From: Agapanthus africanus
Taxonomy: Eukaryota > Streptophyta > Magnoliopsida > Asparagales > Amaryllidaceae
DNA length: 64,000 nt
Assembly: GCA_030015575.1 (NCBI GenBank)
Contig: JASDDO010000026.1
Coordinates: 70,581,433-70,645,432 of the forward strand
Direction of reading: 5' to 3'
Positions 44,340 through 57,700 of the stretch are shown here, in pieces. Both the position numbers and the translations under genes were made by a program. The stretch's first letter is position 1; each line of letters starts with the position of its first letter. Under the pieces are notes generated by a model. It searched no databases and was not told the DNA's origin. It was given only the letters and a program-made list of their open reading frames with translations.

Positions 44340-46520
44340 TTATTGAGGAGGAGGTGTCTTCAATAAATCAGCAAGCCGCTCGCGCGCTCCTTTCAATCCT
44401 TTCTCGTGATTAGCCACCGCGGCCAACTCTGCTTCAACTTGAGCCCGTTACCGTAAACAGGACGAGAGCTTCCCATCGGCTTCTAGCATGGCAGCTTCGC
44501 AGTCTTGCATGACCCACTCAGCGAAGTCAAGCGTCCGCCTCAGCGTCAACCCATCCAAAATACATCTCTGGAGGTTGTCAAAAATAGCTTTTAGCTGTGC
44601 AGTATTCGCTTCAATTTCGCCGCGCAATCAGACAGATTCGCTGGAAGCCACCTCATGTTCCTTTCGTCTCAGGTTCGCCTCTTGTTCAAAATGGCGAATG
44701 AAAGGAACACTATGCTCAACCCACACAGCCCGCTGGGAGTTCGAAGCCAATACTTCAGGAGTGGGACGCTTGAGCTCAATCTCGTGCAAGCAAGCCTTGA
44801 TTTTTCTGCAGTAATCGACCCAAGAGCCGATGAGATCTTCATCATGGAAGTTCACGAGTGTCGCCGGCATTGGATTGACCTCAATGGCAAAATTCGTATC
44901 AGAAGTAAGGGCCTCGACATTAAGATCTTCGATGAATTCGCTCAACATTTTCCGGCATTTTGCGGCATCCCTGGAAGATATGTGCTTAGCAAAAGGCCCT
45001 GCGGGCATTGGAATACGAGACTCAAAAGGATTTGGAGCCGTTGCAATTGCTGCAAAATTAGTTACGGTCAAATTTCAACTCGGGAGATAAAGAGAACACA
45101 TGAGGGATAGAGTCTATTATACCGGCTATGACAGGCGGCAGGACGGGGAGTACTGGAGGCACGGCTATTCTCTCGTCTCCTCCTCTGACCCGTGATGCTA
45201 TGATCAACATGAAGAAAACTTAGCAACAATACGTCTATTCGTAAAAGAAAGGAAGGGACGTCAATTGAAGAATATACTAACCAATACCAGAAAGCGGAAC
45301 GACTTCTGACTAAAAGGAGAAATGCGGGTTCAACACCTGGTATAGATGGTCGAAAAGGACTCCTGCAGAGTTGCGACAATATACTGTCAATATAAGGAGG
45401 ATGGTACCCACAGTAAAAAAAAATAAGTCATAAACCCATACCTTCCAATATTTGAGAAGGCACAGAAGAAGGCAATGGGACAGCGATCGTTAGAGCAGCG
45501 ACCGGCGACACTTCTTCAGACAGCACAGCCTCAAGGTTCACTACGCCTATACTCAAGACAAACAAAATATCATTAGAAGAGCCGGATAGGATTGAAAAAC
45601 TCGAAAACAGTGACCCAGCGACTACCTGATAAATCATGGACCAAATCCATGACGGATGCGTCACCAGGTGTAACGGCTTCTTCGCTCTCTCTCAGAGGAA
45701 CAGATTCCACGCCCATAGCTTCATCCCCTGACTCAACGAGGGTCGTCGTGATGCGTGCGACACCCGCTGATACCAAGGAGCCATAGGGAGAAAAGGCGGT
45801 GGTGTGGACAATCCCAGATTCCCGAGAAAGAGTAGCCACTTCAGGCTCTATAATCGCCAGCGTTTCAACTGCCATCCCACCGCCCGGACTCGGCCTTGCA
45901 GAGAGTGCGTATGTCAGAATTCGAGGATCGAATTTTAATAAAAGGCTGGGTGTTACGTTACCTTGAATTAACTTTTCAGTTTCTTTCCGAACTGTGCGTG
46001 CAACCTGTCTACGGGCGGTAGACAGAGCAGAGGGAACATCCACCGAAGGAGTCTCAGCAAGCGGAATGTTGCTTGAGCCTGCACCTACGGCCAAAACAGC
46101 ATCATGTTCCCTCGCCGCATGCTTCCTGCGTTTCCTTTCGGTCTGGGCAGTGAAAGATGACCTCCTCAAGACCTCTGACAAGAGGATGTCGTCGTTCGAA
46201 CCGAGCTCAGCCTCCGGAGCCGTTACGGCGTCCATCATCGGCTGCTTCAGCAAAGCTTCCTGCGGTGACTTTGGGAGAGCAGGGGCCACAGTAGCTGGCT
46301 CCAGAAGTTTTGCCGCATCACTACTCAGGATCGGCACTACACTTTGGATGGCCTGAGTCGAGATGGTCCCTGCAATAAAGTAAAAGAGAGGGTCAGAGCA
46401 TGAATAAAAAGAATAAAGATATAATGAAGCAACTTATACCAAGGCCCAAAGAAGTGCGAAGCCTCTCTTCCTCCTCGAACGTCTTGATGGAAGCCGCGAG
46501 AGCCTCTTCGGCAGAAATAC
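44340..46520 (-). CDS. Antisense gene exons 2-6
   Basis: Exon 2 (46520-46440) encodes ISAEEALAASIKTFEEEERL. Exon 3 (46369-45626) encodes a Pro/Ser/Glu-rich, probably disordered region. Exon 4 (45546-45442) and exon 5 (45197-45123, AVPPVLPVLPPVIAG) are short. Exon 6 (45049-44340) encodes AIATAPNPFESR, a region with CRKMLSEF, and a charged helix ending LADLLKTPPPQ. Splice sites were read by eye from GT/AG, frame and a TAACTAAT-like branch site in intron 5. Stops at 44630 and 44450 interrupt exon 6. Confidence 0.8.
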
Positions 46521-46597
46521 CTGTTGAAGAAGAGAGCGTTAGTAAAAGCATAATAATAAGAAAAGGATAGACACGGAAGAATACAACTGAAGTATAC

Positions 46598-48287
46598 CTG
46601 ACTTCGTGATGGTGATCAACGCCGCTTCCTCGTGAGCCAGTTGCTCGGAAACTGCGAGGGCAGCCTGAAGATCAGTGTTGGTCACAGGCGTGTCGAACAA
46701 GCCCTCGTTGGTACCGTATTCACACAAGCCCTCGCTGTAGGGAGCATGTGGCTCCTGGCCAAATATGACGTCAGCAAAAAATAGAGACTTCTTCTTCTTT
46801 TGCAAGCGGACACCGGCAACCGATGACAAGAGCTTGCGCTTGACATGCATTTTTGGGCGGCGGGTCCCGATTTCCACACCAGCACCAGATTCTGGAGACG
46901 CCACGGCTACCACCTCTATGGGAACACGGGGTGGAAGCTTCTCAGGGAAGGCATGCGGGACCACAACCGTAGCGACTTCTCTTAAAGAAGGACGAACAAC
47001 AGTCCGTCGCTTCAAAGGGACTGCTGGGTTACCAGCTGGGACAGCGTCCTTATGATCTACTAATAGCCGCCTCTCTTCCCTGATAACGGCACCCGTCGCA
47101 TGTTGGTACCACGCCACGTAAGCGTTCAAAGCTTTTGGCACGTAGCTCGGTTCGCTGATAAGAAAATTGGACTCTGTGTTTAGCCGTATAAAGTGGTGCA
47201 GTGCGCTGCGGATACCCTCTTCAGTAGTGGCCGGCTCGGCTAAGAATGCCTCAAGGGGAACACCCTGATTATAACCCGATTGTTGAGCGAAACGGTGCGG
47301 GTTATACCTCATGAACAGTGCCGAGGTGTTTTGCTTGAACATTAGAAAGCCCGACCTAATAGAATATAAGTGCAGGATCGCCCGAGCCTTCAACGCGGAA
47401 GCCCCGTCTTTGAAAGTATCACGCAGCGGTAGCACCGCGTTGGTGGATTCCTTGCCGATGGTTAAGACTTTGTCGACAAAGGTCATGTTGTCCCCAACCA
47501 TGCACAGGCGGAGGACCAGTCGTCGAGCCTCTCGTTGCGACGGGTCTAACGCAGAAGCGTCAACTAGATACATGACCCGAGGGAAATTGTAACTTTCGTA
47601 GAAACGGGGTCGTTTATGAACACCGAAAGCACTTAGCACATGCATCTCAATCCAAGACGTGAAATAGTGCAACGGAAGATGTACGGGCTTTATCCCCGGC
47701 TGAGTAGTGTCTTTCGGTAAGCTCAGGCCATGGCATAGATGAGCCAGCCCCGCTATCCCAACGGCCACAAGTATCCCTGCAACCATGTGGTGGGCTGGGT
47801 AAAAGACTAACGGACTCATGTAACGAGGGTGCATCGGAAGCACAAACCAGTTTAACCACAAGCTAATAAACCCCAGGAAGAACGTCTCTTCATCGACGTC
47901 TGATACAGCGAGCTCTGCAAAAGGGACGACCGGGGTATCTGTAATGAAGAAGCGTCTTAAATCCGCTTCAGCCATCAGCTGGTTATCCAAACCAAAACCA
48001 AACGGGTCGTCAAGCTTAGCAAATTTCGTGGCTTGTTTTGACAAGACTTCTGGGCGAAGAAAGCGAGCGATGAAATCGGTGAAGCTGACGCCATGCCCCC
48101 CAGACTCTAGAAATAGACTCTCATAAATGTTCAACACCTTGATTAGGCTCGGGGATCGATGTTGAACGGCATTCTCTGGGGTAAGGCCCATCACCATTGA
48201 TTTAGTGGCGAAGATGTACTCATCAGGGAGATGTATCTCGTCGTAATGTTCCCCTCTGACGGTAAGCCGGAGATCTCCGCGAACTCC
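46598..48287 (-). CDS. Antisense gene exon 1, main part (mobile-domain body)
   Basis: The longest open piece in the window: the reading frame is open on the minus strand from the LARD junction side through 46539, with 552 codons from the ATG at 48197. It contains HYDEIHLPDEYIFATK, FLGFISLWLNWFVLPMHPRYMSPLV, HHMVAGILVAVGIAGLAHL and MHVLSAFGVHKRPRFYE. A basic region follows (KRKLLSSVAGVRLQKKKK, nuclear-signal-like). The true exon ends at 46598 before GTATACTTCAG; codons after that belong to intron 1. It is not a separate gene, because the frame continues in the part right of the LARD. Confidence 0.85.
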
Positions 48288-51200
48288 TGTAACGTTTTAA
48301 AAATAATTAAATAAATAATTAAATGAATAAAATTGTTTAAGTGAATTTTATGATTTTCGGCAAAATAAAATGTATTTTTCGTAAAACCTAGCCGTGATTG
48401 TTTTTCATTATAATTTTAAAAATACCTATTTTAATTATGTAATTACTAGTAAATGGTGTTTATTTAGCCACTTATAAATTTTTAGTTTAATTAAATATTT
48501 TTCCTAAATTAATTATTTTAAATACTAACATAAGCTTTATTTTTACACTAAATTAGTGTAAATTACAAATTTAAATGGTTTTAATTTGTAAAAATGAACC
48601 ATGGCATGTTAGAATTTAGTGTGTATCATGCAAAATTTATTTGCAAATTTTTCCTATTTTCTAGAGCTTTCTTGAGTTGCTATAGTAAAGAAATAAAAGA
48701 AAAATAAAGAAATGCATGAAAAGACATAATGAAGTGATATTTTGGTGGAGACTTCTACACAAATTTTGTCACTCTCTTCCTTCTCTCCCTCACCTCCAAA
48801 AATGGCCGGCCTCACCCCCCATGGTAGCCCCCATTTTCCTCATTTTATTTTGCTCCAAAATTCATCAAAAATTCAATTAAAATTCCACAAAATCCTAATA
48901 AATTCCTACCCTTTGTTCTTTGCTCTTCTTTACATGGATTTTGGAGTGGGAAAGCATGCATTTTGGAGGCTCATTTTCATGTTTGGATTTCATATTTTGA
49001 AGGTATAAATTTCCTTCTTTTGTTTTATTTCTATTAGATGTTTCTTTTAAAGCATAATTAGATTTATTAAATTAATTCTAGTTGCAAATTTTAAAATTCA
49101 AGTTAGGGTTTGTAAATTCAAGTTGTGGTTTTTATTAATTAAATAAGGTTATAATAGCTAGTTTAACATCTTTTAGAGTGGAAAAATCTTGCATGGTTGT
49201 TGTATAATAAATTGTTTATTCAAATTGTTTTAATCAAGCTATTTAGCTAACTAGATTTTTCTAAAATGTGTTTGTGGGTAAAATAAAATTCTTATTAAGG
49301 TTGTTATCATTAGATAGTAGTTTTAATGAGAATATTAGCATGTTAATGGAAAGAAAAACTTAGTTTGATCACTAGTTTCCTTTGATAATTGGAAAATAGT
49401 AATAAAATGCTAGTATTTTGTAAACTAGATTTTGGAAATTCCTATATAAATGAAATTAAAAATATAATCATGGTTTCATTATATCATTATCATCATGAAT
49501 TGTACTTTAATACATCAATTCATGCAAAATCACGTTTTGTGGTGGAATTGTGGTATTTTGCTTGAAAAATGTTGAAAATTGTTAAAGGTTGCAAACTAGA
49601 AATTTCAAATTAATACAAAATTATGTAATAAAGATATAGTAATAGTTTGTATAGTCTAGTTATGCTATTTAATGAGTTTTATAACCATTGGTTTCATTTA
49701 AATGTCAAGTTTTGATGAAAAACGGTAAATCGGTATTTCGGGTTTTACGAAATTGGACGGTTTGATGGATTTTAGGGTTTCGATGGATTTAATCATGTTT
49801 TATAATATAAGTAATGTGTTTTAAAACTACGAGTTATTTGTTGATGTTTATCTCGATCCATCGGAGTTTGTATGCCGATATCGAGCGATATTTGGTTCTT
49901 TTGCGTGGACGGGACATAGGTTTTAACCTATGCCGGTTCATTGCGTCGTTTTGACTTTTGTATGTGATTCAATTTACGATGCTATTTATATGTTTGCATT
50001 TAGGTACCCCTCACGTGGACCGCGGGCGATGAAGAGGAGGATGGCGACACCGTCTTTGGCAGACATGGACCAGGTGAGTAGATGCATATCTACGGGGGGA
50101 AGTCGGGTGGATGGCGTTTAGCACCCCCGCAACGTAGAATAGGAATAGTACTTATTGACATTAGGAAACCAGATGTGACCTTAGATTCTTAATGAGTAGG
50201 ACCCTAGTAATGACCCTAGGCTGGACTAGACTGATTTAGGAAAACCATATCAGAGGATGAGTACCTTGGAAGAGGTTCGTAGGTTTCAGGTAGAAACACA
50301 CACACGCACACACTGAAACACGACATGGTGTATACGTGCATGTGTATATATATATATAGGACGAGGTATAGGTATATATATATATACAACACGTATATGG
50401 GATACATTGATGTGATATGATATCCGAGGTATGATGAAACAGTGTAACTGGGCTTGATGCCGTGATTCTTGGCTATACAGTCGTATTAAGTGTTAGCGGA
50501 TCATTAGAGAATGAGATAATGAACATGTGTATATAAATTATAATGGGTGGTGATGATGTTGAGGTACATAGGACTCTAAAATAGTACCCGGACTATAACT
50601 TGTGACTGATCACGATATGATATATGTATGACTTGATTACGACATCATATAGGTGTGACCTGATGTCGATATCATATAGGTGTGACTTGATGACGATATG
50701 ATATCAGTATGACTTGATGACGATATGATATCAGTATGACTTAATCACAATATGATACATATGACATGATATTTCTGAGGATAAACTAATGATGTATATT
50801 TATGATGGCAATGATATATGTTTGATGTATGCGATTACAGTATAGCACCTTGATCTTGACACTTGTTGATGATAAAATTATACGAATAATGAGACACGTA
50901 GGTGACACTTGACCCGTACCTCGATATTGTGATGACGTACGATGGATTTTACCGTACAAGGCATAGATGTGATGATTGATCCGCACTCCTGATTTGAGGA
51001 AGTCGTACTATGTACGTGACGCTAGTGAGGCAGGATCGCCGACTATTAGAGATATGGACTCGGGTTTTAGGTGTACTTCTATCGACCAGTTCTTAGGTTT
51101 AGTTTTCCTTAGAGGGGGGTTAGATGGACACTAGATTAGGTTCGAGTCATATAGTGGTAGTGGTAATTGTATATCAAATGAGTGGATAACACACATCCGT

Positions 51201-52909
51201 TTTTACTTTCACATTGTAATCATAATGATGCATGTTCTTACATATGCTGCTATAATCAGTATAAACTTTACCTGTTAGGACACCAGCACCATTACCGATG
51301 ATGCGCATATTCCACGCACACTTATTTGCCGGCTCACACACATCATCATCGGTAATTGCTATGTCACGTACACTTTAGATTATATTATCTTTTATTGATA
51401 GAATCAGTTAACAACTTGACCGATATAATATTGTGATTATTCTCTGATGTTAGTATAGACATGATATTTATTACTTAGACATTCATGCATTCATTTTTTC
51501 ATGTTATCATGCAGTATTATGGGCATATGCCGACACTTATCATATACTTACTCATGATTTTGAGATTTGGGTTTCTATGAGATTTCTGGATTTTTGGGGA
51601 AAACCGCAAGAATATATAAAAACTTCTCTCTCTCTCTCCTCTTCTCTTTTTAAAATAAGATGCGGTTTTCTCGTGATGTATGTGTCGTCCACCATGAGAT
51701 TTCATGTTTTCTGTTGGATTTCGAGACCCGATTCGAGGAGTGGATGAACCGTCTCGGGTACATGGTGGGCCCGGTATGGTACCCCGGGGCAAGAAGATCG
51801 AGTTGTAGACGATGAGCCTGGCAGGGGAAGGCTACCTACCGGTGATGTCTGGCGCGGCGGATATCCGGAGGATACCGACCGTTGTCGTGAGATTTGATGA
51901 TATGGGCCGATCCGGACTGACGGAGCCCGAGGTATTGAGATTATGAGACTTGAGATTTACATGTTTGTGTCGATACTTGACACGGATTTCCATGGATTTT
52001 ATTGTTGAGATTTCAGATTCCTATACACATTTTACTATAATAACAGTTAAAGATTTCTTATACAGATATATCTGGATTTCAGGATTGATTATTTTATATT
52101 CATGGTGCATGCATATCCATTCATATGGCATAGTATTATATGAGGCACTGACACGAGCACGGAGTAACTGCATTTACACGTAGTTTTACCCTGCTATTAC
52201 TAGATGATTGGGATATTATAGTGTATTATTATGACCTAGGATAGCGTCGTGCATTCGATTTCTTTTCGTAGATGTCTTCTACTCACGAGTTGGCAACTCA
52301 CCCTCGTTGTGCCAAATTTTATTACAGGTTCGATGTACAGGTTTCCCTGGCAGCTTGCTGGCACATCATTTCATTCAGGGTGACTTGCACGGTAGGTTGG
52401 TTCACTTGTATCTGAACCACCATTGTACTTTTATTCATTTATTTGTATCTAGTAAGCTCCATCAACCATACTTGTATTACTTGATAAGTTTATTGGACCA
52501 GTTATTTATTTCGACCTTAGAGTCGCGCATGTATTATTCTGATCTGGTGGTTTTGTTTTCTTTTGAGTTTTGAGCCTCGCCCTTTGGCGTTGTATATTAT
52601 TGTGCTTGTTGTGGTTGTTTCCGCCTGTTGGCGTTGAGCTAGCTCCCGTTTGGGGATGCTTTTTACTGTTTATGTATATTATACTTGTTGTACCCATTTG
52701 GGGGCCAGTTTTTATAGAGGAGACTCTGCCGAAATTTTTGAGAAAATTTGCTGATGCTTTTAAACTTGTTTTTCTTCATGTTTTCTTTTCTTCTTCTTCT
52801 TTTTTTTATGGTTTAGATTTCTGGGCTTCGGCTTACTTAGGTTACGTTGCGCCTCTAGACGTTTCGTAATCTAAGTGCCGGTCACGTTCCGTACTTTCGG
52901 GTCGTGACA
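48288..52909 (+). repeat. 5' LTR of LARD
   Basis: 4622 bp. Contains the palindrome ATAGGTT-TT-AACCTAT (49916-49931), an exon-like block 50004-50073, a long-stem hairpin (51291-51356), the CAACTCACCC block shared with the solo LTR and a pyrimidine microsatellite near 51620. Three 27-bp repeat starts at 50684, 50711 and 50738. No reading frame is convincing. Confidence 0.95.
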
Positions 52910-52913
52910 AAGT

Positions 52914-52925
52914 TGGTATCAGAGC
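52914..52925 (+). other. Primer-binding site of LARD
   Basis: TGGTATCAGAGC, four bases after the LTR end, complementary to initiator Met tRNA. Confidence 0.95.
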
Positions 52926-54723
52926 GCTAGGTTTAACCTTGTATAAGTCTAGGTGACCCTTGGTTGATGGAGTAGGCGATTTAGGTAGAGTAACGTACCG
53001 TGGGTATAGTCCGCGGCATACTTACGATACGCTACTCTGCTTAAGGAGCCTTAGGATGTACAATTGTTTGCACCGTATTCCATTCGTTCTTTTGATCTAT
53101 CTTCGTCAATGTTGAAGGGTGGTTTCTGTTACCACGGGCACACTGGCAGAGGGAGCTGCGGCTCGAATGCGATAACCATTAGGGTATCGTTCATTCTTGA
53201 GGATTGGAGCATTGTTTAGCGTGCGGACGAAGGGTATTCACATGGTGTCCAGGCGAAGTTAAAAGGTTCGAACGATTATCAGAAAAACCATTTTCCTAAG
53301 TTTAAAGTATTCGGAAGAACATGCAGGTATTTCGATGGACCCTCTAGAAGAATGAAACCCTAACTCGACATAATGGCCACGAGAACGCCCTTGAACCTTA
53401 GGGTTTACGGCAGTTCCGCGGTGTCATTAGTGAGGCTTGGGTTTGCCCTTCTACGGCTGGACCATCGATGCTGGGGTATGTACCGGATATTTTTTAAACT
53501 GTACTTGAGTGTTGAGCTCTAGGGGAATTATGGGATTTTGATGGATCGATCGAAAAGTTTAATGTAGTCCGGATATCAAGTGAAGGGATCGACTATGTGG
53601 GAGACTCTAGATATGAGTATTGCCGTAGGTAGCACAGTCAGCACAGCTACGAAGAGACGAGTTCGAAGCAATCGACATCAGAGGAAAGAGACGGACATCG
53701 ACGATAGTGTTTACGATTGTGATTTAGTGATTTGAATTTCATATTTTCGTTGATTGGATTTTGGTATTTTGAGGACTTTGTTCTACGATTGGTATTTCAT
53801 GTGTGTACCTTCATTTCATTCTATTTGTGTTTCATATATCAGTTGTATTGATATTGTTTAGTACACACCCAGTACACTTGATTTGGTTTTATATATTTTG
53901 AGATTTTTGATTTGATTTCGTGCATAGGGGTTACACATGATTTTGACATATGTTTCGACCTAGTTTTCATGCATTTTTGTGCTGTGATTTCAATTTTGGT
54001 ATTCGATGTATGTTTTCGTGCACCATGTGCACCTGATTAGGATTCTTGTGCATACTTGGCGCACTTGATGCGATTTTGTGCACACCAGATGCACTAAATC
54101 GGGGTTTTGTGTAGATTAGATGCACCTGATATTGAGTCGTGCATGCCCGTTGCACTTGACAGATGTTTTTGGTGCACACCTGTTGCACTGAGTTTTGTTT
54201 TTGTGTATTTATGGCATCTGTATTTGGTTTCGATTTCAGTGCGCACCGGACGCACATGATATTTTCATGATATTATTGGGATTGATTTCAGTTTGAGCAG
54301 TATGTTTCATAATCATTATTATTTGATTTAGTAACCAGGCGGGACGTGTATGTTAAATAAAAGATATATATATATATATAGCTATTTTTTTAAAAAAATA
54401 AATGTCCCCTACTTATGCCGTGACACGTGCATTGCACGGCGATTTTCAAGAGGGGTTTTTGTATGCTTCTTTATTATGATGTTTAGGCGATTTTACTAGG
54501 ATGCGAACTATATATAAGTTATAGATTGATGTATATTATGATGGTTTTCATACTGGGTTTTGATATTTTATTCTCGCCATAACTCTGATGATTGCGTTAT
54601 GCTTGACGGAGTTGATTTTAATTATGTATTGATGATTTCGGAGCCCCGACGATTTGAGTGTTTGCTAAATATTTTAATATTTGGAGGGGGAGTTTTAATT
54701 TAAATTCGGGGACCGAATTTCTT
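52926..54723 (+). other. LARD internal region, non-coding
   Basis: No gag or pol motif in any frame. A stretch at 53985-54260 repeats GTGCAC and TGCACTTGAT-type phrases about every 25-35 bp. Its minus-strand open frame (54257-53967) is a product of this repeat. An AT run lies at 54362-54380. The rest is featureless. Confidence 0.85.
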
Positions 54724-54737
54724 AAAGGGGGGAAGAT
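54724..54737 (+). other. Polypurine tract of LARD
   Basis: AAAGGGGGGAAGAT immediately before the 3' LTR start. Confidence 0.93.
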
Positions 54738-57700
54738 TGTAACGTTTTAAAAATAATTAAATAAATAATTAAATGAATAAAATTGTTTAAGTGAATTTTA
54801 TGATTTTCGGCAAAGTAAAATGTATTTTTCGTAAAACCTAGCCGTGATTGTTTTTCATTATAATTTCAAAAATACCTATTTTAATTATGTAATTACTAGT
54901 AAATGGTGTTTATTTAGCCACTTATAAATTTTTAGTTTAATTAAATATTTTTCCTAAATTAATTATTTTAAATACTAACATAAGCTTTATTTTTACACTA
55001 AATTAGTGTAAATTACAAATTTAAATGGTTTTAATTTATAAAAATGAACCATGGCATGTTAGAATTTAGTGTGTATCATGCAAAATTTATTTGCAAATTT
55101 TTCCTATTTTCTAGAGCTTTCTTGAGTTGCTATAGTAAAGAAATAAAAGAAAAATAAAGAAATGCATGAAAAGACATAATGAAGTGATATTTTGGTGGAG
55201 ACTTCTACACAACTTTTGTCACTCTCTTCCTTCTCTCCCTCACCTCCAAAAATGGCCGGCCTCACCCCCCATGGTAGCCCCCATTTTCCTCATTTTATTT
55301 TGCTCCAAAATTCATCAAAAATTCAATTAAAATTCCACAAAATCCTAATAAATTCCTACCCTTTGTTCTTTGCTCTTCTTTACATGGATTTTGGAGTGGG
55401 AAAGCATGCATTTTGGAGGCTCATTTTAATGTTTGGATTTCATATTTTGAAGGTATAAATTTCCTTCTTTTGTTTTATTTCTATTAGATGTTTCTTTTAA
55501 AGCATAATTAGATTTATTAAATTAATTCTAGTTGCAAATTTTAAAATTCAAGTTAGGGTTTGTAAATTCAAGTTGTGGTTTTTAGTAATTAAATAAGGTT
55601 ATAATAGCTAGTTTAACATCTTTTAGAGTGGAAAAATCTTGCATGGTTGTTGTATAATAAATTGTTTATTCAAATTGTTTTAATCAAGCTATTTAGCTAA
55701 CTAGATTTTTCTAAAATGTGTTTGTGGATAAAATAAAATTCTTATTAAGGTTGTTATCATTAGATAGTAGTTTTAATGAGAATATTAGCATGTTAATGGA
55801 AAGAAAAACTTAGTTTGATCACTAGTTTCCTTTGATAATTGGAAAATAGTAATAAAATGCTAGTATTTTGTAAACTAGATTTTGGAAATTCCTATATAAA
55901 TGAAATTAAAAATATAATCATGGTTTAATTATATCATTATTATCATGAATTGTAGTTTAATACATTAATTCATGCAAAATCACGTTTTGTGGTGGAATTG
56001 TGGTATTTTGCTTGAAAAATATTGAAAATTGTTAAAGGTTGCAAACTAGAAATTTCAAATTAATACAAAATTGTGTAATAAAAATATAGTAATGGTTTGT
56101 ATAGTCTAGTTATGCTATTTAATGAGTTTTATAACCATTGGTTTCATTTAAATGTCAAGTTTTGATGAAAAACGGTAAATTGGTATTTCGGGTTTTACGA
56201 AATTGGACGGTTTGATGGATTTTAGGGTTTCGATGGATTTAATCATGTTTTATAATATAAGTAATGTGTTTTAAAACTACGAGTTATTTGTTGATGTTTA
56301 TCTCGATCCATCGGAGTTTGTACGCCGATATCGAGCGATATTTGGTTCTTTTGCGTGGACGGGACATAGGTTTTAACCTATGCCGGTTCATTGCGTCGTT
56401 TTGACTTTTGTATGTGGTTCAATTTACGATGCTATTTATATGTTTGTATTTAGGTACCCCTCACGTGGACCGCGGGCGATGAAGAGGAGGATGGCGACAC
56501 CGTCTTTGGCAGACATGGACCAGGTGAGTAGATGCATATCTACGGGGGGAAGTCGGGTGGATGGCGTTTAGCACCCCGCAACGTAGAATAGGAATAGTAC
56601 TTATTGACATTAGGAAACCAGATGTGATCCTAGATTCTTAATGAGTAGGACCCTAGTAATGACCCTAGGCTGGACTAGACTGATTTAGGAAAACCATATC
56701 AGAGGATGAGTACCCTGGAAGAGGTTCGTAGGTTTCAGGTAGAAACACACACACGCACACACTGAAACACGACATGGTGTATACGTGCATGTGTATATAT
56801 ATATATAGGACGAGGTATAGGTATATATATATATACAACACGTATATGGGATACATTGATGTGATATGATATCCGAGGTATGATGAAACAGTGTAACTGG
56901 GCTTGATGCCGTGATTCTTGGCTATACAGTCGTATTAAGTGTTAGCGGATCATTAGAGAATGAGATAATGAACATGTGTACATAAATTATAATGGGTGGT
57001 GATGATGTTGAGGTACATAGGACTCTAAAATAGTACCCGGACTATAACTTGTGACTGATCATGATATGATATATGTATGACTTGATTACGACATCATATA
57101 GGTGTGACCTGATGTCGATATCATATAGGTGTGACTTGATGACGATATGATATCAGTATGACTTAATCACAATATGATACATATGACATGATATTTCTGA
57201 GGATAAACTAATGATGTATATTAATGATGGCAATGATATATGTTTGATGTATTCGATTACAGTATAGTACCTTGATCTTGACACTTGTTGATGATAAAAT
57301 TATACGAATAATGAGACACGTAGGTGACACTTGACCCGTACCTCGATATTGTGATGACGTACGATGGATTTTACCGTACAAGGCATAGATGTGATGATTG
57401 ATCCGCACTCCTGATTTGAGGAAGTCGTACTATGTACGTGACGCTAGTGAGGCAGGATCGCCGACTATTAGAGATATGGACTCGGGTTTTAGGTGTACTT
57501 CTATCGACCAGTTCTTAGGTTTAGTTTTCCTTAGAGGGGGGTTAGATGGACACTAGATTAGGTTCGAGTCATATAGTGGTAGTGGTAATTGTATATCAAA
57601 TGAGTGGATAACACACAACCGTTTTTACTTTCACATTGTAATCATAATGATGCATGTTCTTACATATGCTGCTATAATCAGTATAAACTTTACCTGTTAG

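Noticed and set aside
46539..48197. 552-codon open frame as an independent host gene
   Set aside because: Its frame continues beyond the LARD to an ATG at 59938 and it has spliced downstream exons, all within T1. It is better read as part of the element's antisense gene.
48742..49008. 88-codon frames repeated in both LARD LTRs
   Set aside because: LTR sequence is duplicated by definition. No conserved protein motif, and the frame lies in low-complexity AT-rich DNA.
53967..54257. 96-codon minus-strand frame in the LARD interior
   Set aside because: It is made of a repeated GTGCAC phrase, has biased composition and matches no motif.
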